A DNA stretch of 64,000 nucleotides from Blattabacterium cuenoti (GTDB lineage Bacteria; Bacteroidota; Bacteroidia; Flavobacteriales; Blattabacteriaceae), in the NCBI RefSeq assembly GCF_014252355.1, contig NZ_CP059217.1:62001-126000 (forward strand). The letters are read 5' to 3'. The position numbers and the translations under genes are program-made. Positions 20,845-30,862 of the stretch are shown one piece after another; position 1 is the stretch's first letter, and each line of letters begins with the position of its first letter. The notes beneath the pieces are model-generated. The model was not told the DNA's origin and made no database searches. It saw only the letters and a program-made list of their open reading frames with translations.

Positions 20845-22557
20845 ATGACAATAAAAAAAGAAGAAGAACTATTAGGCTCTGAAATTGTAATAAAAACATT
20901 GTTACATGAAAAAGTAAAATATATATTTGGTTATCCGGGCGGAGCAATTATGCCTATTTATGATTCACTTCATAATTATTTAAATGTTGTCTCACATATT
21001 TTAATGCGTCATGAACAAGGAGCTATACATGCGGCACAAGGATATGCTAGAGCTACTGGAAAAATAGGAGTATGTTTCACTACATCTGGTCCAGGTGCTA
21101 CTAATTTAATTACTGGATTAGCAGATGCATTAATTGATAGTACACCTATTGTATGTATTACAGGACAAGTATCTTCTGCATTATTAGGTACAGATGCTTT
21201 TCAAGAAACTAATATTATAGATATATCTATACCAGTAACTAAATGGAATACTCAAATTTTGAATGCTAAAGACATTTTTCACTCTATTCAAAAAGGATTT
21301 TTAATTGCAAAAAAAGGAAGACCGGGTCCAGTTTTAATAGAAATAACTAAAGACGCTCAATTTCAAAAATATATTTTTAATCAAAAAAATATTATTTCTT
21401 ATACAGAAATTAAAAATTTTAGACCGTATCCTTATATACAAGAAAAATATATAAAACAAGCGGCAAATTTAATAAATACTGCTCAAAAACCTTTAGTTAT
21501 TGTTGGACAAGGAGTTATTTTAGCAAAAGCTGAATATGAGTTCACACAATTTATTGAAAAAACTGGAATACCAGTAGCAAGTACTTTATTAGGATTGAGT
21601 ATATTAGAAAGTTGTCATCCTTTATATGTTGGTATGTTAGGAATGCATGGCAATTATGCCCCAAATATATTAACAAATCAATGTGATTTATTAATAGCAA
21701 TTGGAATGAGATTTGATGATCGTGTTACAGGTAATGTACAAAAATATGCCACACAAGCTAAAATTATACATTTAGAAATTGATCCTTATGAAATCAATAA
21801 AAATATATTATGTCATATTCCTATTTTAGGAGATTGTAAAGTTTCTTTAAAAAAATTAATATATTATGTTAATAAATCTTATCATAAAACATGGATAAGT
21901 CAATTTTATAAATTAAGAAAAAAAGAAGAAATTTATGTTATACAAGAAGATTTAAATCCTTTAAAAAAAGGAATTACAATGGGTGAAGTAATGAAATGGA
22001 TCAATAAATATAAGCAAAAAGATTCTATTTTAGTAACTGATGTTGGGCAACATCAAATGATTGCTTCTAGATATTTTAATTTTTCTTGTATAAGAAGTAA
22101 TATAACATCAGGAGGATTGGGCACTATGGGATTTGCTTTACCAGCATCTATTGGTGCTAAATTAGGTTATAAAAACAGACAAGTAATATGTATTGTGGGA
22201 GATGGAGGAATTCAAATGACAATTCAAGAAATGGGAACTATTCTACAAAATAAAATTTCTATTAGTATAATTTTATTAAATAATAATTTTTTAGGAATGG
22301 TCCGACAATGGCAACAATTATTTTTTAAAAAACGTTATTCATGTACAAAACTAATTAATCCAGATTTTATAAAACTTGCAAATGCTTATAATATAAAAGC
22401 AAAAAAAATAGACAAAAGAAATCAATTAGAATCTGCTGTAAAAGAAACATTAAATTATAAACAATCTTTTTTATTAGAAATCATTATAGAAAAAGAAAAT
22501 AATGTTTTTCCTATGATACCTTCTGGTGCAGCAGTTGATGAAATTCGTCTAACATAA
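20845..22557 (+). CDS. ilvB: Acetolactate synthase large (catalytic) subunit
   Basis: ThDP enzyme condensing pyruvate with pyruvate or 2-oxobutyrate. The catalytic glutamate is in RHEQGAIHAAQGYARA, the FAD/substrate region includes GMRFDDRVTG, and the ThDP-Mg motif is VGDGGIQM followed by LLNNNFLGMVRQWQ. I chose ATG 20845 (MTIKKEEELLGSEIV) over the in-frame TTG at 20827. 570 residues. The regulatory partner ilvN follows after 25 bases. Confidence 0.95.
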   Translation: MTIKKEEELLGSEIVIKTLLHEKVKYIFGYPGGAIMPIYDSLHNYLNVVSHILMRHEQGAIHAAQGYARATGKIGVCFTTSGPGATNLITGLADALIDSTPIVCITGQVSSALLGTDAFQETNIIDISIPVTKWNTQILNAKDIFHSIQKGFLIAKKGRPGPVLIEITKDAQFQKYIFNQKNIISYTEIKNFRPYPYIQEKYIKQAANLINTAQKPLVIVGQGVILAKAEYEFTQFIEKTGIPVASTLLGLSILESCHPLYVGMLGMHGNYAPNILTNQCDLLIAIGMRFDDRVTGNVQKYATQAKIIHLEIDPYEINKNILCHIPILGDCKVSLKKLIYYVNKSYHKTWISQFYKLRKKEEIYVIQEDLNPLKKGITMGEVMKWINKYKQKDSILVTDVGQHQMIASRYFNFSCIRSNITSGGLGTMGFALPASIGAKLGYKNRQVICIVGDGGIQMTIQEMGTILQNKISISIILLNNNFLGMVRQWQQLFFKKRYSCTKLINPDFIKLANAYNIKAKKIDKRNQLESAVKETLNYKQSFLLEIIIEKENNVFPMIPSGAAVDEIRLT

Positions 22558-22582
22558 AAATAATAATATATTGATACATTTT

Positions 22583-22903
22583 ATGTATGAAGAAAACAAA
22601 TATTTTAGAATTCTCATTTTTGGAGATAATGAAAAAAAATTATTAATAAGAATATTAATTATATTAGAAAAAAGAAATTTACAAATAACTTTTATACAAG
22701 TTAAATATACTACTACCTATATAGTAGATGATAACAATAATAATATTGGACAATTAATAATGATTGATTTAGAATGTTTAGAGGAACAATTAAAAAAAAT
22801 AATAAAATTAATTAGAAATTTAATTGGTATTATTCATATTGATATTAAAATAAATTCCAAAAAATCATGGAAATTAGTCAATATTCCATTAATAATATAT
22901 TAA
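22583..22903 (+). CDS. ilvN: Putative acetolactate synthase small (regulatory) subunit, degenerate
   Basis: Identified mainly by position between ilvB and ilvC and by size and predicted fold. 106 residues from ATG 22583 (an in-frame TTG occurs at 22571). An alternating beta-alpha pattern compatible with one ACT domain can be seen (YFRILIFGD, then LLIRILIILEKRNLQITFIQV). The usual glycine of the ACT ligand-binding turn before the first helix is not present; the corresponding segment reads DNEKKLL. Valine feedback may therefore be lost, while stimulation of the large subunit could remain. The protein is lysine/isoleucine/asparagine rich. Confidence 0.72.
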   Translation: MYEENKYFRILIFGDNEKKLLIRILIILEKRNLQITFIQVKYTTTYIVDDNNNNIGQLIMIDLECLEEQLKKIIKLIRNLIGIIHIDIKINSKKSWKLVNIPLIIY

Positions 22904-22913
22904 AATTGCAATT

Positions 22914-23954
22914 ATGAAAATGAAATTTGGATCTTTTGAAGAAACTATTTTTACACAAAAAGAATTTTCAATGAAAACTGCTCAAAAAGTATTAAAAACA
23001 GAAATTATATCTGTCTTAGGATACGGAGTTCAGGGACCTGGACAATCATTAAACTTAAGAGATAATGGATTTTCAGTGATAGTGGGCCAAAGAAAAAATT
23101 CTATTTCATGGAATAAAGCTTTGAAAGATGGCTGGATAGAAGGACATAATTTATTTTCTTTAGAAGAGGCTTCCGAAAGAGGAACTATATTAATGTATTT
23201 ATTATCAGATGCTGGACAAATATCTTTTTGGCCTACTTTAAAACAATATTTAAATGATGGAGATTCTTTATATTTTTCTCACGGGTTTGGATTAACTTTT
23301 AATAAACAAACTAAAATTTTTCCACCTAAAAATATAGATATATTTTTAGTAGCTCCTAAAGGCTCTGGAACAAGTCTTAGAAGATTATTTAAAAACGGAC
23401 AAGGTGTCAATTCAAGCTATGCTATTTATCAAGATGTTAGTGGTAAATGTTTAGATAAAGTATTATCTATAGGAATAGGAATAGGATCTGGATATTTATT
23501 TGAAACTACTTTTAAAAATGAAGTATATTCTGATTTAGTGGGAGAAAGAGGAACATTAATGGGTGCTATACAAGGTATTTTTGCTGCTCAATATCAAGTA
23601 TTAAGAGAAAAAGGGCATTCACCTTCAGAATCGTTTAATGAAACAGTAGAAGAATTAACTCAAAGTTTAATGCCTTTAGTATCAGAAAATGGCATGGATT
23701 GGATGTATGAAAATTGTTCTACTACAGCACAAAGAGGTGCATTAGATTGGTGGAAACAATTTAGAGATTCTACTTTGCCTGTATTTAGAAAATTATATAA
23801 TGAGGTATCTTCTGGAAATGAAGCCAAAAAAGTTATTGATAAAAATAGTCATCCAAATTATAGAAGACAATTAAAAGAAGAATTGGACATACTTAAAAAA
23901 AGTGAATTATGGAAAGTTGGTGAACTGATTCGTAGTTTACGATCAAAAAAATAA
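22914..23954 (+). CDS. ilvC: Ketol-acid reductoisomerase
   Basis: NADPH-dependent isomeroreductase of the branched-chain pathway. 346 residues, the short form. The nucleotide fold is LGYGVQGPGQSLNLRDNGF, the catalytic acidic residues lie in EVYSDLVGERGTLMG, and LVAPKGSGTSLR is the active-site loop. The GYGVQGPGQ variant of the Rossmann loop is the type I associate with Bacteroidota. The start could be ATG 22914 or 22920. Followed by ilvA after 11 bases. Confidence 0.95.
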   Translation: MKMKFGSFEETIFTQKEFSMKTAQKVLKTEIISVLGYGVQGPGQSLNLRDNGFSVIVGQRKNSISWNKALKDGWIEGHNLFSLEEASERGTILMYLLSDAGQISFWPTLKQYLNDGDSLYFSHGFGLTFNKQTKIFPPKNIDIFLVAPKGSGTSLRRLFKNGQGVNSSYAIYQDVSGKCLDKVLSIGIGIGSGYLFETTFKNEVYSDLVGERGTLMGAIQGIFAAQYQVLREKGHSPSESFNETVEELTQSLMPLVSENGMDWMYENCSTTAQRGALDWWKQFRDSTLPVFRKLYNEVSSGNEAKKVIDKNSHPNYRRQLKEELDILKKSELWKVGELIRSLRSKK

Positions 23955-23965
23955 TTTTTTTACAA

Positions 23966-25237
23966 TTGAAAATTAAGAAAAATAATATTTATTTTCCTTA
24001 TTATAAGGAAGTTGAAAAAGCTAGATCAATTTTAAAAAATATTATATATAATACTCCATTACAAAAAAATTCTTTTCTTTCTGAAAAATATAAAGCAAAT
24101 ATTCTTTTAAAAAGAGAGGATTTACAAATTATAAGATCTTATAAAATACGAGGTGCATATAATAAAATAAAAAGTTTATCAAAAAAAGAATTAACAAATG
24201 GACTAGTTTGTGCTAGTGCTGGTAATCATGCACAAGGTGTAGCATATTCTTGTAATTTATTGAAATCTCATGTCAAAATTTATATGCCAAATACTACTCC
24301 AAAACAAAAAGTAGAAAGAGTAAAAATGTTTGGAAAAGAATATGTTGAAATTATTTTACGAGGTGATACTTATGATTCTGTAAGTTATGACGCTATTAAA
24401 GATTGTCAACAAAATAATAAAATATTTATTCATCCTTTTGATGATAAAAAAATTATTGAAGGTCAAGCTACAATAGGCTTAGAAATTTTAGAACAGTCGA
24501 ATAATATAAAAATAGATTATATTTTTATTCCTATTGGAGGTGGTGGATTAGCTTCTGGAATAGGAAGTCAATTTCAAGAACAAAGCCCAAAAACAAAAAT
24601 TATAGGGGTAGAACCACTAGGAGCTCCATCGATGAGTTCATCATTAAAAAGAGGACAAATTATAGAATTAAATAATATTGATAGATTTATTGATGGAGCT
24701 TCAGTTAAAAAAGTTGGTAAATTAACTTTTGATATATGTCAACAAGTATTATATGAATTAAAACTGGTTCATGAAGGTAAAGTATGTACAACTATGTTAG
24801 AGTTATATAATTTAGATGCTATAATTGCTGAACCAGCAGGAGCTATGTCTATAGCAGCATTGGATTTTTATTCTGATCAAATAAAAGGAAAAACAATTGT
24901 TTGTATTTTAAGTGGAGGTAATAATGACATAACTAGAACAGAAGAAATACGTGAAAGATCTCTTTTATATGAGGGAAAAAAACATTATTTTATTGTTAAT
25001 TTTCCTCAAAGATCAGGGTCTTTAAAAGAATTTGTTAATAATATTTTAGGAAAAAAAGATGATATAGTATATTTTGAATATTACAAAAAAACATCTAAAG
25101 AAGAAGGCCCAGCTGTAATAGGAGTTGAATTATATGATAAAAATGATTTTTCTAAATTAATAAAAAGAATGAAAACATATAAAGTTCATTATCAATATTT
25201 GAATAAAAATCTAGATTTATTTCGTGTATTAGTATAA
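23966..25237 (+). CDS. ilvA: Threonine dehydratase (biosynthetic)
   Basis: PLP enzyme making 2-oxobutyrate from threonine for isoleucine. 423 residues. The PLP lysine is in RSYKIRGAYNKI, the phosphate-binding glycine loop is PIGGGGLASG, and the catalytic core includes SAGNHAQGVAYS. One C-terminal ACT-like regulatory domain is kept, starting FPQRSGSLKEFVNNILG, so isoleucine feedback may persist here although IlvN looks degenerate. The start is TTG 23966; no ATG fits the conserved N-terminus. Last gene of the ilv operon. Confidence 0.94.
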   Translation: MKIKKNNIYFPYYKEVEKARSILKNIIYNTPLQKNSFLSEKYKANILLKREDLQIIRSYKIRGAYNKIKSLSKKELTNGLVCASAGNHAQGVAYSCNLLKSHVKIYMPNTTPKQKVERVKMFGKEYVEIILRGDTYDSVSYDAIKDCQQNNKIFIHPFDDKKIIEGQATIGLEILEQSNNIKIDYIFIPIGGGGLASGIGSQFQEQSPKTKIIGVEPLGAPSMSSSLKRGQIIELNNIDRFIDGASVKKVGKLTFDICQQVLYELKLVHEGKVCTTMLELYNLDAIIAEPAGAMSIAALDFYSDQIKGKTIVCILSGGNNDITRTEEIRERSLLYEGKKHYFIVNFPQRSGSLKEFVNNILGKKDDIVYFEYYKKTSKEEGPAVIGVELYDKNDFSKLIKRMKTYKVHYQYLNKNLDLFRVLV

Positions 25238-25259
25238 TAATAAATCATTGTTTTTTTTG

Positions 25260-25348
25260 TACCCACGACTGGATTTGAACCAGCACATCCATAATTATTG
25301 GATACCACTCCCTCAAAGTGGTGTGTCTACCTATTTCACCACGTGGGC
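25260..25348 (-). tRNA. tRNA-Leu (anticodon GAG)
   Basis: On the minus strand the acceptor stem GCCCACG pairs with CGTGGGT (one G-U pair), discriminator A. The anticodon stem CCACT/AGTGG encloses loop TTGAGGG, giving anticodon GAG. A long variable arm and the T-arm GGTTCAAATCC are present, as in class II tRNAs. 3' CCA is not encoded. It reads leucine codons CUU and CUC. Confidence 0.93.
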
Positions 25349-25366
25349 ATTTTATTATTAATAATA

Positions 25367-25409
25367 AACTTTTTTTTTACATAATTAAAAATTAACTTTT
25401 TTTTTACAT
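25367..25409 (+). repeat. Exact 16-base direct repeat upstream of dapB
   Basis: AACTTTTTTTTTACAT occurs at 25367-25382 and again at 25394-25409, start-to-start spacing 27 bases, between tRNA-Leu(GAG) and dapB. It may be a slippage or duplication product, or paired promoter elements; nothing in the sequence decides. Confidence 0.7.
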
Positions 25410-25431
25410 TTAAATAAAAATTTAATAAAAT

Positions 25432-26151
25432 ATGAATATAGCAATAATAGGATATGGAAAAATGGGAAAATATATAGAAAAAATAGCAACAAATAGAAAT
25501 CATAAAATTTCTTTTTGCTCTGATCATACTCCCAATTTGTCTTCTATTTCATTAAAAAAAATAGATGTAGCAATAGAATTTAGTACTCCTAATTCTGCTT
25601 TGGATAATATAAAAATTTGTATTGAAAATAATATTCCTATTGTATGTGGAACAACTGGATGGTTAGATAATATTAATTTAATTAAAGACGTATGTCTAAA
25701 ACAAAACTCTTTTGCATTTTTGTATTCTTCAAATTTTAGCATAGGAATGAATCTTTTTTACATTATTAATCAAAAATTATCAAAACTTTTATATAAAACA
25801 AAATATCAAGATTATAATATAGAAATAGATGAAATTCATCATAAAAATAAAAAAGATATTCCTAGTGGAACAGCTTTACAATTAGCAGAGATAATAATTG
25901 ATAATAATCTTAAAAAAGATTGGACTTTGGAACATTCAACAAATGATAAAGATAATATTTATATTAGATCAAAAAGATTAGGAAATGAAATAGGAATGCA
26001 TAAAATAAAATACATATCTAAAATAGATGATATAGAAATTATGCATAAAGCTCACAGTAGATATGGATTTGCATTTGGAGCAGTTATTGCCGCTGAATGG
26101 ATACAAAATAAAAATGGATTCTTTTCCATGCAAGATGTTTTATCTTTGTAA
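25432..26151 (+). CDS. dapB: 4-hydroxy-tetrahydrodipicolinate reductase
   Basis: Second committed step of the diaminopimelate/lysine pathway, using NAD(P)H. 239 residues. The N-terminal Rossmann motif is IIGYGKMGKYI and the substrate signature EIHHKNKKDIPSGTAL contains the catalytic His-His and Lys. FSTPN and CGTTGW are the nucleotide-site loops. Product feeds both lysine and peptidoglycan. A 12-base gap separates it from lepB on the same strand. Confidence 0.95.
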   Translation: MNIAIIGYGKMGKYIEKIATNRNHKISFCSDHTPNLSSISLKKIDVAIEFSTPNSALDNIKICIENNIPIVCGTTGWLDNINLIKDVCLKQNSFAFLYSSNFSIGMNLFYIINQKLSKLLYKTKYQDYNIEIDEIHHKNKKDIPSGTALQLAEIIIDNNLKKDWTLEHSTNDKDNIYIRSKRLGNEIGMHKIKYISKIDDIEIMHKAHSRYGFAFGAVIAAEWIQNKNGFFSMQDVLSL

Positions 26152-26163
26152 AAAGAATAATAT

Positions 26164-27657
26164 ATGATGTATTCATATATTTTATTTAGTATAATTTTTT
26201 TGCTTATAGAACACATAATTCATGTATTAGGAACATGGAAATTGTATAAAATCATGGGGTTTTCTTTATTAGAAATAATAATTCCTATATATAATATATT
26301 CATACTGTTAAAATTATTCAAAAAATCTTGTTTATGGATATTGTTTATGTGCATTCCTTTAACTAGTATATTTCTAATAGTTTATTTATGGATTAATTTA
26401 ATTCGTTTATTTATTAAAAACATAAATATTAAACATATTTTGTGGTTATTTTGTTCTTGTGGTCTATATATATATTATATTAATTATTATTCTAGTTCTA
26501 GAATAAAAGATATTAATTTATATAAGTTCAAACCATTGTTCAAAAACAAGAAAGAATATCATATGGTCTTTGCTATAATATTTTCTTTTTTAATTCATAA
26601 TTATGTAATTCAACCTTATTTAATTCCTACTTCTTCCATGGAAAAAACTTTATTAGTGGGAGATTTTATTTTAGTCAGTAAAATACATTATGGGTTACGA
26701 TTACCTATGACACCTTTATCAATTCCTTTTGTACATAATACAATTTTTGGTTTTATCAAATCTTATTTACCAATTAAATGGCCTTATTTTCGTATTCAAA
26801 CAGCTGAACAACAATTGATTAAAAGAAATGCTCTTATTGTTTTTAATTATCCTAAAGATGAACATCACAGTATAATTGATAAAAAAGATAATTATATTAA
26901 ACGTTGTGTTGGATTACCAGGAGATATAATTTACATAAACAATGGTATTTTATTTATAAATCATCAATCTGATGAATTGTATTCTAAACAATTAAAATAT
27001 AAACAACAATGTTATATTATAAAAACAAAATATATTCCATTAAATCTTAATTTTATTAAAGAAAATCTTTCTATTAAAGAAATAGACATAATAGGTAATA
27101 AAAAGAATGAATATTTTTATTACGCAATGTTAACCAAACAAAATATTTTTCATATAAAACAGTTATGTAATAATGTTTTTTTTATAAAACCAATTTGTTT
27201 TACAAAACAACAAATTGCAGAACAATCTATGTATATTCCCTGGAATATTGATTATTTTGGTCCATTATATATTCCTAAAAAAGGTGATACGATTAGATTA
27301 AATTTAAGAAATTGTTATATTTATTATGATATTATTAAATATGAACAACATAATAATATTAAAATAAATAATGTGTTTAAAGTTAGAAACAATTATTATT
27401 TTATGATGGGTGACAATAGACATAATTCTTTTGATTCTCGTTATTGGGGTTTAGTTCCAGAAGATCATATAGTTGGACAACCAATTTTAATATGGATGAG
27501 TATTGATTGGGATAGACAAAATCCTTTAAATTTATTTAAATGGAAAATTCGTTGGATACGAATTATGAAAATAATAGACTATAATCATTATTATTTATCA
27601 ATGTCTTTAATTTTTTTATTTATATGTGTTTTAATTTATTTTTTATTTGCTTTATGA
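26164..27657 (+). CDS. lepB: Signal peptidase I
   Basis: Inner-membrane S26 peptidase cleaving Sec/Tat signal peptides. 497 residues, the long Bacteroidota type. Three or four hydrophobic helices occupy residues 1-115, before the protease domain. The catalytic serine is in [14 protein letters not shown] and the general-base lysine in [11 protein letters not shown]. Box E is [15 protein letters not shown]. An insertion of roughly 100 residues between the lysine box and box E is lysine/isoleucine rich. A last hydrophobic helix ends the protein. It converges on the rhomboid gene with a 10-base gap. Confidence 0.93.
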   Translation: MMYSYILFSIIFLLIEHIIHVLGTWKLYKIMGFSLLEIIIPIYNIFILLKLFKKSCLWILFMCIPLTSIFLIVYLWINLIRLFIKNINIKHILWLFCSCGLYIYYINYYSSSRIKDINLYKFKPLFKNKKEYHMVFAIIFSFLIHNYVIQPYLIPTSSMEKTLLVGDFILVSKIHYGLRLPMTPLSIPFVHNTIFGFIKSYLPIKWPYFRIQTAEQQLIKRNALIVFNYPKDEHHSIIDKKDNYIKRCVGLPGDIIYINNGILFINHQSDELYSKQLKYKQQCYIIKTKYIPLNLNFIKENLSIKEIDIIGNKKNEYFYYAMLTKQNIFHIKQLCNNVFFIKPICFTKQQIAEQSMYIPWNIDYFGPLYIPKKGDTIRLNLRNCYIYYDIIKYEQHNNIKINNVFKVRNNYYFMMGDNRHNSFDSRYWGLVPEDHIVGQPILIWMSIDWDRQNPLNLFKWKIRWIRIMKIIDYNHYYLSMSLIFLFICVLIYFLFAL

Positions 27658-27667
27658 TTATATTTTT

Positions 27668-28378
27668 TTAATATATATTATTATCTAGTTTTGCCAAATA
27701 ATATCCCATGATATATCCACATAATATTCCACCAATATGAGCAAAATGTGCAATTCCAGGAGATAAATCTAATAATGATGAAATTAAACTACCTAATATA
27801 AAAATGACTAATGCTTTTCTTACTGCGATAGGAAAAGGAAAAGGTAAAAGAAATATTTTATGTTTTGGAAAAAATCGAGCAAAAGCTCCAACAATTCCAC
27901 TAACAGCTCCAGAAGCACCCATCATAGGAGAATATACAATACTATATAATTGTAATCCATCATCTTCATCTAAATTATTTAACATCATTTTAATTTGATT
28001 CATATCTAAAGTATGAACTAATGAATATAGAATACTAGTATTAAATATTAATTGTAATACTGCGGCTGAAACTCCAGATAAAAAATATATCATTAAAAAT
28101 TTTTTCATTCCTAAAAGATTTTCTAAAAGCCCACCAAACATAAATAAGGCTAACATATTGAACACAATATGCAAAAAAAATCGTTTTGAATGAATAAACA
28201 TATGAGTAAATAGCTGATATATTTCAAATCTATCATCCATAAAATGATATAATGAAAACATATTTTCAAGTTTATATTGTGCAAATACAAAAGTAGCTGC
28301 GTAAACTAAAATATTGATGCTAATTAAATGTTTTACAGCATCTGATCCAAGATTGAAATTTGATATATATAAATTCAC
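27668..28378 (-). CDS. Rhomboid family intramembrane serine protease
   Basis: Six-helix membrane protease, 236 residues. The catalytic serine is in GASGAVSGIVGAFA and the partner histidine in IAHFAHIGGILCGY. The upstream helix pair carries FMFGGLLENLLGMKKF and the HIVFN segment equivalent to the conserved HxxxN of the family, so the active site looks complete. It begins one base from the end of mutL on the same strand. The substrate cannot be inferred. Confidence 0.92.
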   Translation of the reverse strand: MNLYISNFNLGSDAVKHLISINILVYAATFVFAQYKLENMFSLYHFMDDRFEIYQLFTHMFIHSKRFFLHIVFNMLALFMFGGLLENLLGMKKFLMIYFLSGVSAAVLQLIFNTSILYSLVHTLDMNQIKMMLNNLDEDDGLQLYSIVYSPMMGASGAVSGIVGAFARFFPKHKIFLLPFPFPIAVRKALVIFILGSLISSLLDLSPGIAHFAHIGGILCGYIMGYYLAKLDNNIY

Positions 28379-30121
28379 TTAAATAATTGTTTGTTGTAAA
28401 ATATTCTTTTTAAGAATAAAAAAAATAGGATAATGAGATTGAATTATTTTTTTACAAGTAAAAAAATCTTTAATTAAAGATTCCATTTGATAAGAGTTTA
28501 ATACAGTGCCATATTGAATAGCAGCAAACTTAGATATATATTTTATTATCATATTTTTATTATTTTTATCTCCTTTTTTAAACGAATATGTTAAAATTTG
28601 TTTAAAAATGTTAATTATCACATTTTGATGTAGTTTATAAGGAATTGCATAAAAATAAGCAGAATTTTTCAATAAGTATAAATGAAATCCAATTTCCATT
28701 AAATCATTACAAATATTTCTTAATGACATTAATTCTTTTTCTAATAAATTAATTTTAATTGGAAAAAGAACCGTTTGACTTATTGAATTATTTCGTTTTT
28801 TTTTTGATGAAAAAAATTCAAATAAAATATTTTGATGAGCTTTATGTTGATCTACAAATATTAAATACTTGTTTTTCCATGAAAAAATTACATATTTATC
28901 ATTAATTTGAAATGTATTTATTGTATTATTAAATACATAATCAGATAATTTATTCATAATATCAATGTTATTTATAAAATATTTATCCAATATATTAACA
29001 TTATTAATACAATTTTGTAAATGAATAATTTTTTCTGTATCCGAAAGTTGTTTTAAAGAATGAAAAAATTTATTGTCTTGAGACATAGAATTAGAATCAT
29101 AAGATTTATCTAATTGTTCCTTATTTATTCTATATTGATTATATAATAATTGTTTGATTTTTATATTAATTAAATTAGATATAATATGTAATTCTTCTAA
29201 AGCAACTTCTTTTTTAGATGGATGTATATTCCAATTTATTAATATTGGATTTGTATAAATAAAAATAAAATAAGAAATTGATCGAAAATTATTTATTATT
29301 CCTTTATAAGCATTTACAATAGTTTTATGTAAAATTATATTTTGAATACAACGATTATTAACAAATATAAATTGATCTCCTTTTATTTTTGATAAATCTG
29401 GGGAACTAATAAATCCATTAATAATAATATTATGATTTTTAATATTAATAGGAATTAATTGATATTTTTTTTTGTAAAAAATTTCTTGTATTCTATCTTT
29501 TAAAGAATGATTATTTTTTAAATAAAATAAAATTTTATCATTATGATAAAAACGATATGTAATATTTCTATGAGCAAGAACTATTTTATATAGTTCATTT
29601 ATTATATGATTAAATTCTATTCTAGTAGATTTTAAAAATTTTTTTCTAGCTGGAGTATTATAAAAAATATTTTTAACTGATATTCGTGTTCCTTTTAACA
29701 TGCTAAGAGTATTTTCTTGTTTAATTATTCCATCTTCTATAATTATTTGTAATCCTAAAAAATTATTATTATTTGTAGTTTGTATTTCTAATTGCCCTAT
29801 AGCTGCAATAGCAGCTAATGCTTCTCCACGAAATCCTTTAGTTGTTATTCTAAAAATATCTTGATTTGTTTGTATCTTAGAAGTAGCATGTTTTTTAAAA
29901 CTATTTTTAGCGTCATTATAACTCATACCATATCCATTATCCACTACTTGAATTAAATTATTTCCATAATTTTTTATGAAAATATCGATTTTATTTGAGT
30001 TAGCATCTATTGAATTTTCTAATAATTCTCTAACTACAGATGCTGGTCTATCTATTACTTCTCCAGCAGCAATTTGATTAATTAATTGTTTTGGCAGAAA
30101 TTTAATATAATCTTTATTCAT
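28379..30121 (-). CDS. mutL: DNA mismatch repair protein MutL
   Basis: GHKL ATPase coordinating mismatch repair, 580 residues. The N-terminal ATPase motifs are ENSIDANSNKID, VDNGYGMSY and GFRGEALAAI. The linker (residues 330-390) is low complexity. The C-terminal dimerisation/nuclease domain contains VDQHKAHQNILFEFF, related to the DQHAxxE nuclease motif but with the first glutamate replaced by Asn. Whether the endonuclease is active is unclear. mutS is not in the window. Confidence 0.93.
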   Translation of the reverse strand: MNKDYIKFLPKQLINQIAAGEVIDRPASVVRELLENSIDANSNKIDIFIKNYGNNLIQVVDNGYGMSYNDAKNSFKKHATSKIQTNQDIFRITTKGFRGEALAAIAAIGQLEIQTTNNNNFLGLQIIIEDGIIKQENTLSMLKGTRISVKNIFYNTPARKKFLKSTRIEFNHIINELYKIVLAHRNITYRFYHNDKILFYLKNNHSLKDRIQEIFYKKKYQLIPINIKNHNIIINGFISSPDLSKIKGDQFIFVNNRCIQNIILHKTIVNAYKGIINNFRSISYFIFIYTNPILINWNIHPSKKEVALEELHIISNLINIKIKQLLYNQYRINKEQLDKSYDSNSMSQDNKFFHSLKQLSDTEKIIHLQNCINNVNILDKYFINNIDIMNKLSDYVFNNTINTFQINDKYVIFSWKNKYLIFVDQHKAHQNILFEFFSSKKKRNNSISQTVLFPIKINLLEKELMSLRNICNDLMEIGFHLYLLKNSAYFYAIPYKLHQNVIINIFKQILTYSFKKGDKNNKNMIIKYISKFAAIQYGTVLNSYQMESLIKDFFTCKKIIQSHYPIFFILKKNILQQTII

Positions 30122-30166
30122 AAATTTTTATAATAAAAATGAATAACAAATATAATAGCGGTATAA

Positions 30167-30206
30167 GGGGGGGGGGAGTTTGTTTAAAATGTATTCACAT
30201 TGTGAA
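30167..30206. promoter_or_regulatory. G10 run and 13-base palindrome upstream of mutL
   Basis: The 92-base gap between mutL and the TPR gene holds ten consecutive G residues at 30167-30176, striking in such an A+T-rich sequence, and a perfect inverted repeat TTCACA-T-TGTGAA at 30194-30206. Both lie upstream of mutL, 45-85 bases from its start. The palindrome could be an operator or a small hairpin; no regulator is known for it. Confidence 0.5.
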
Positions 30207-30213
30207 AAAATTA

Positions 30214-30840
30214 TTATATTTTATTTGCAATAAACATCATATATTTTTCTACATTATCGTAATAAAAAAAAGAAGGATAATCAATTATGATTTTGTTAAA
30301 TAATAATTTAGATGCTGCATATTTTTTTATATAAAAATTTAACATAGCAGCTTTATAATAATACAGAGGTGTAGTAAATGTATTTTTACTTATATTCGAT
30401 GCTTTGATATAATTTTTTATAGCTTCATTATTATTGTTTAATTGTGCAAATGAATCCCCAATTAATCCATATTTTATAGATGATAATAATTCATCTTTGG
30501 ATGAAAAAGATTTCATTATGTTTATAGAAAATTCATATTTTCCTAATTTATAATAACAAATACCAGCATAAAATTTAGATATATTTCCAGCTTTGGTATG
30601 TGGATATTTATGTAATATTCCTATCAATCCTAATGAATGATTTTTAATATTATAATTTAAAGCTTTATTAATTAATCCATTTGAAATATATGACTGTGCA
30701 TATGATAATTCTTTGAAAGCTTGTTTTTCGTTTAAAAAATTTAAAAAATAATTTTTATAAAAAAAATACATGATATATATACTAATTAAAATAATAAATA
30801 TAATTACTAATTTATTTAAATATTTTGATGTTAAAAACAT
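30214..30840 (-). CDS. Membrane-anchored TPR-like protein of unknown function
   Basis: 208 residues. One N-terminal membrane helix (LVIIFIILISIYIMYFFYK, about residues 11-29) is followed by an all-helical region with spaced Tyr/Ala/Gly positions like tetratricopeptide repeats (for example FYAGICYYKLGKYEFSINIM and KYGLIGDSFAQLNNNNEAI). This layout resembles the YfgM-type periplasmic TPR proteins found in Bacteroidota, perhaps acting with protein export or envelope assembly. No enzyme motif is present. It lies upstream of mutL on the same strand. Confidence 0.75.
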   Translation of the reverse strand: MFLTSKYLNKLVIIFIILISIYIMYFFYKNYFLNFLNEKQAFKELSYAQSYISNGLINKALNYNIKNHSLGLIGILHKYPHTKAGNISKFYAGICYYKLGKYEFSINIMKSFSSKDELLSSIKYGLIGDSFAQLNNNNEAIKNYIKASNISKNTFTTPLYYYKAAMLNFYIKKYAASKLLFNKIIIDYPSFFYYDNVEKYMMFIANKI

Positions 30841-30862
30841 TTTATGATATATTTTTAATATA

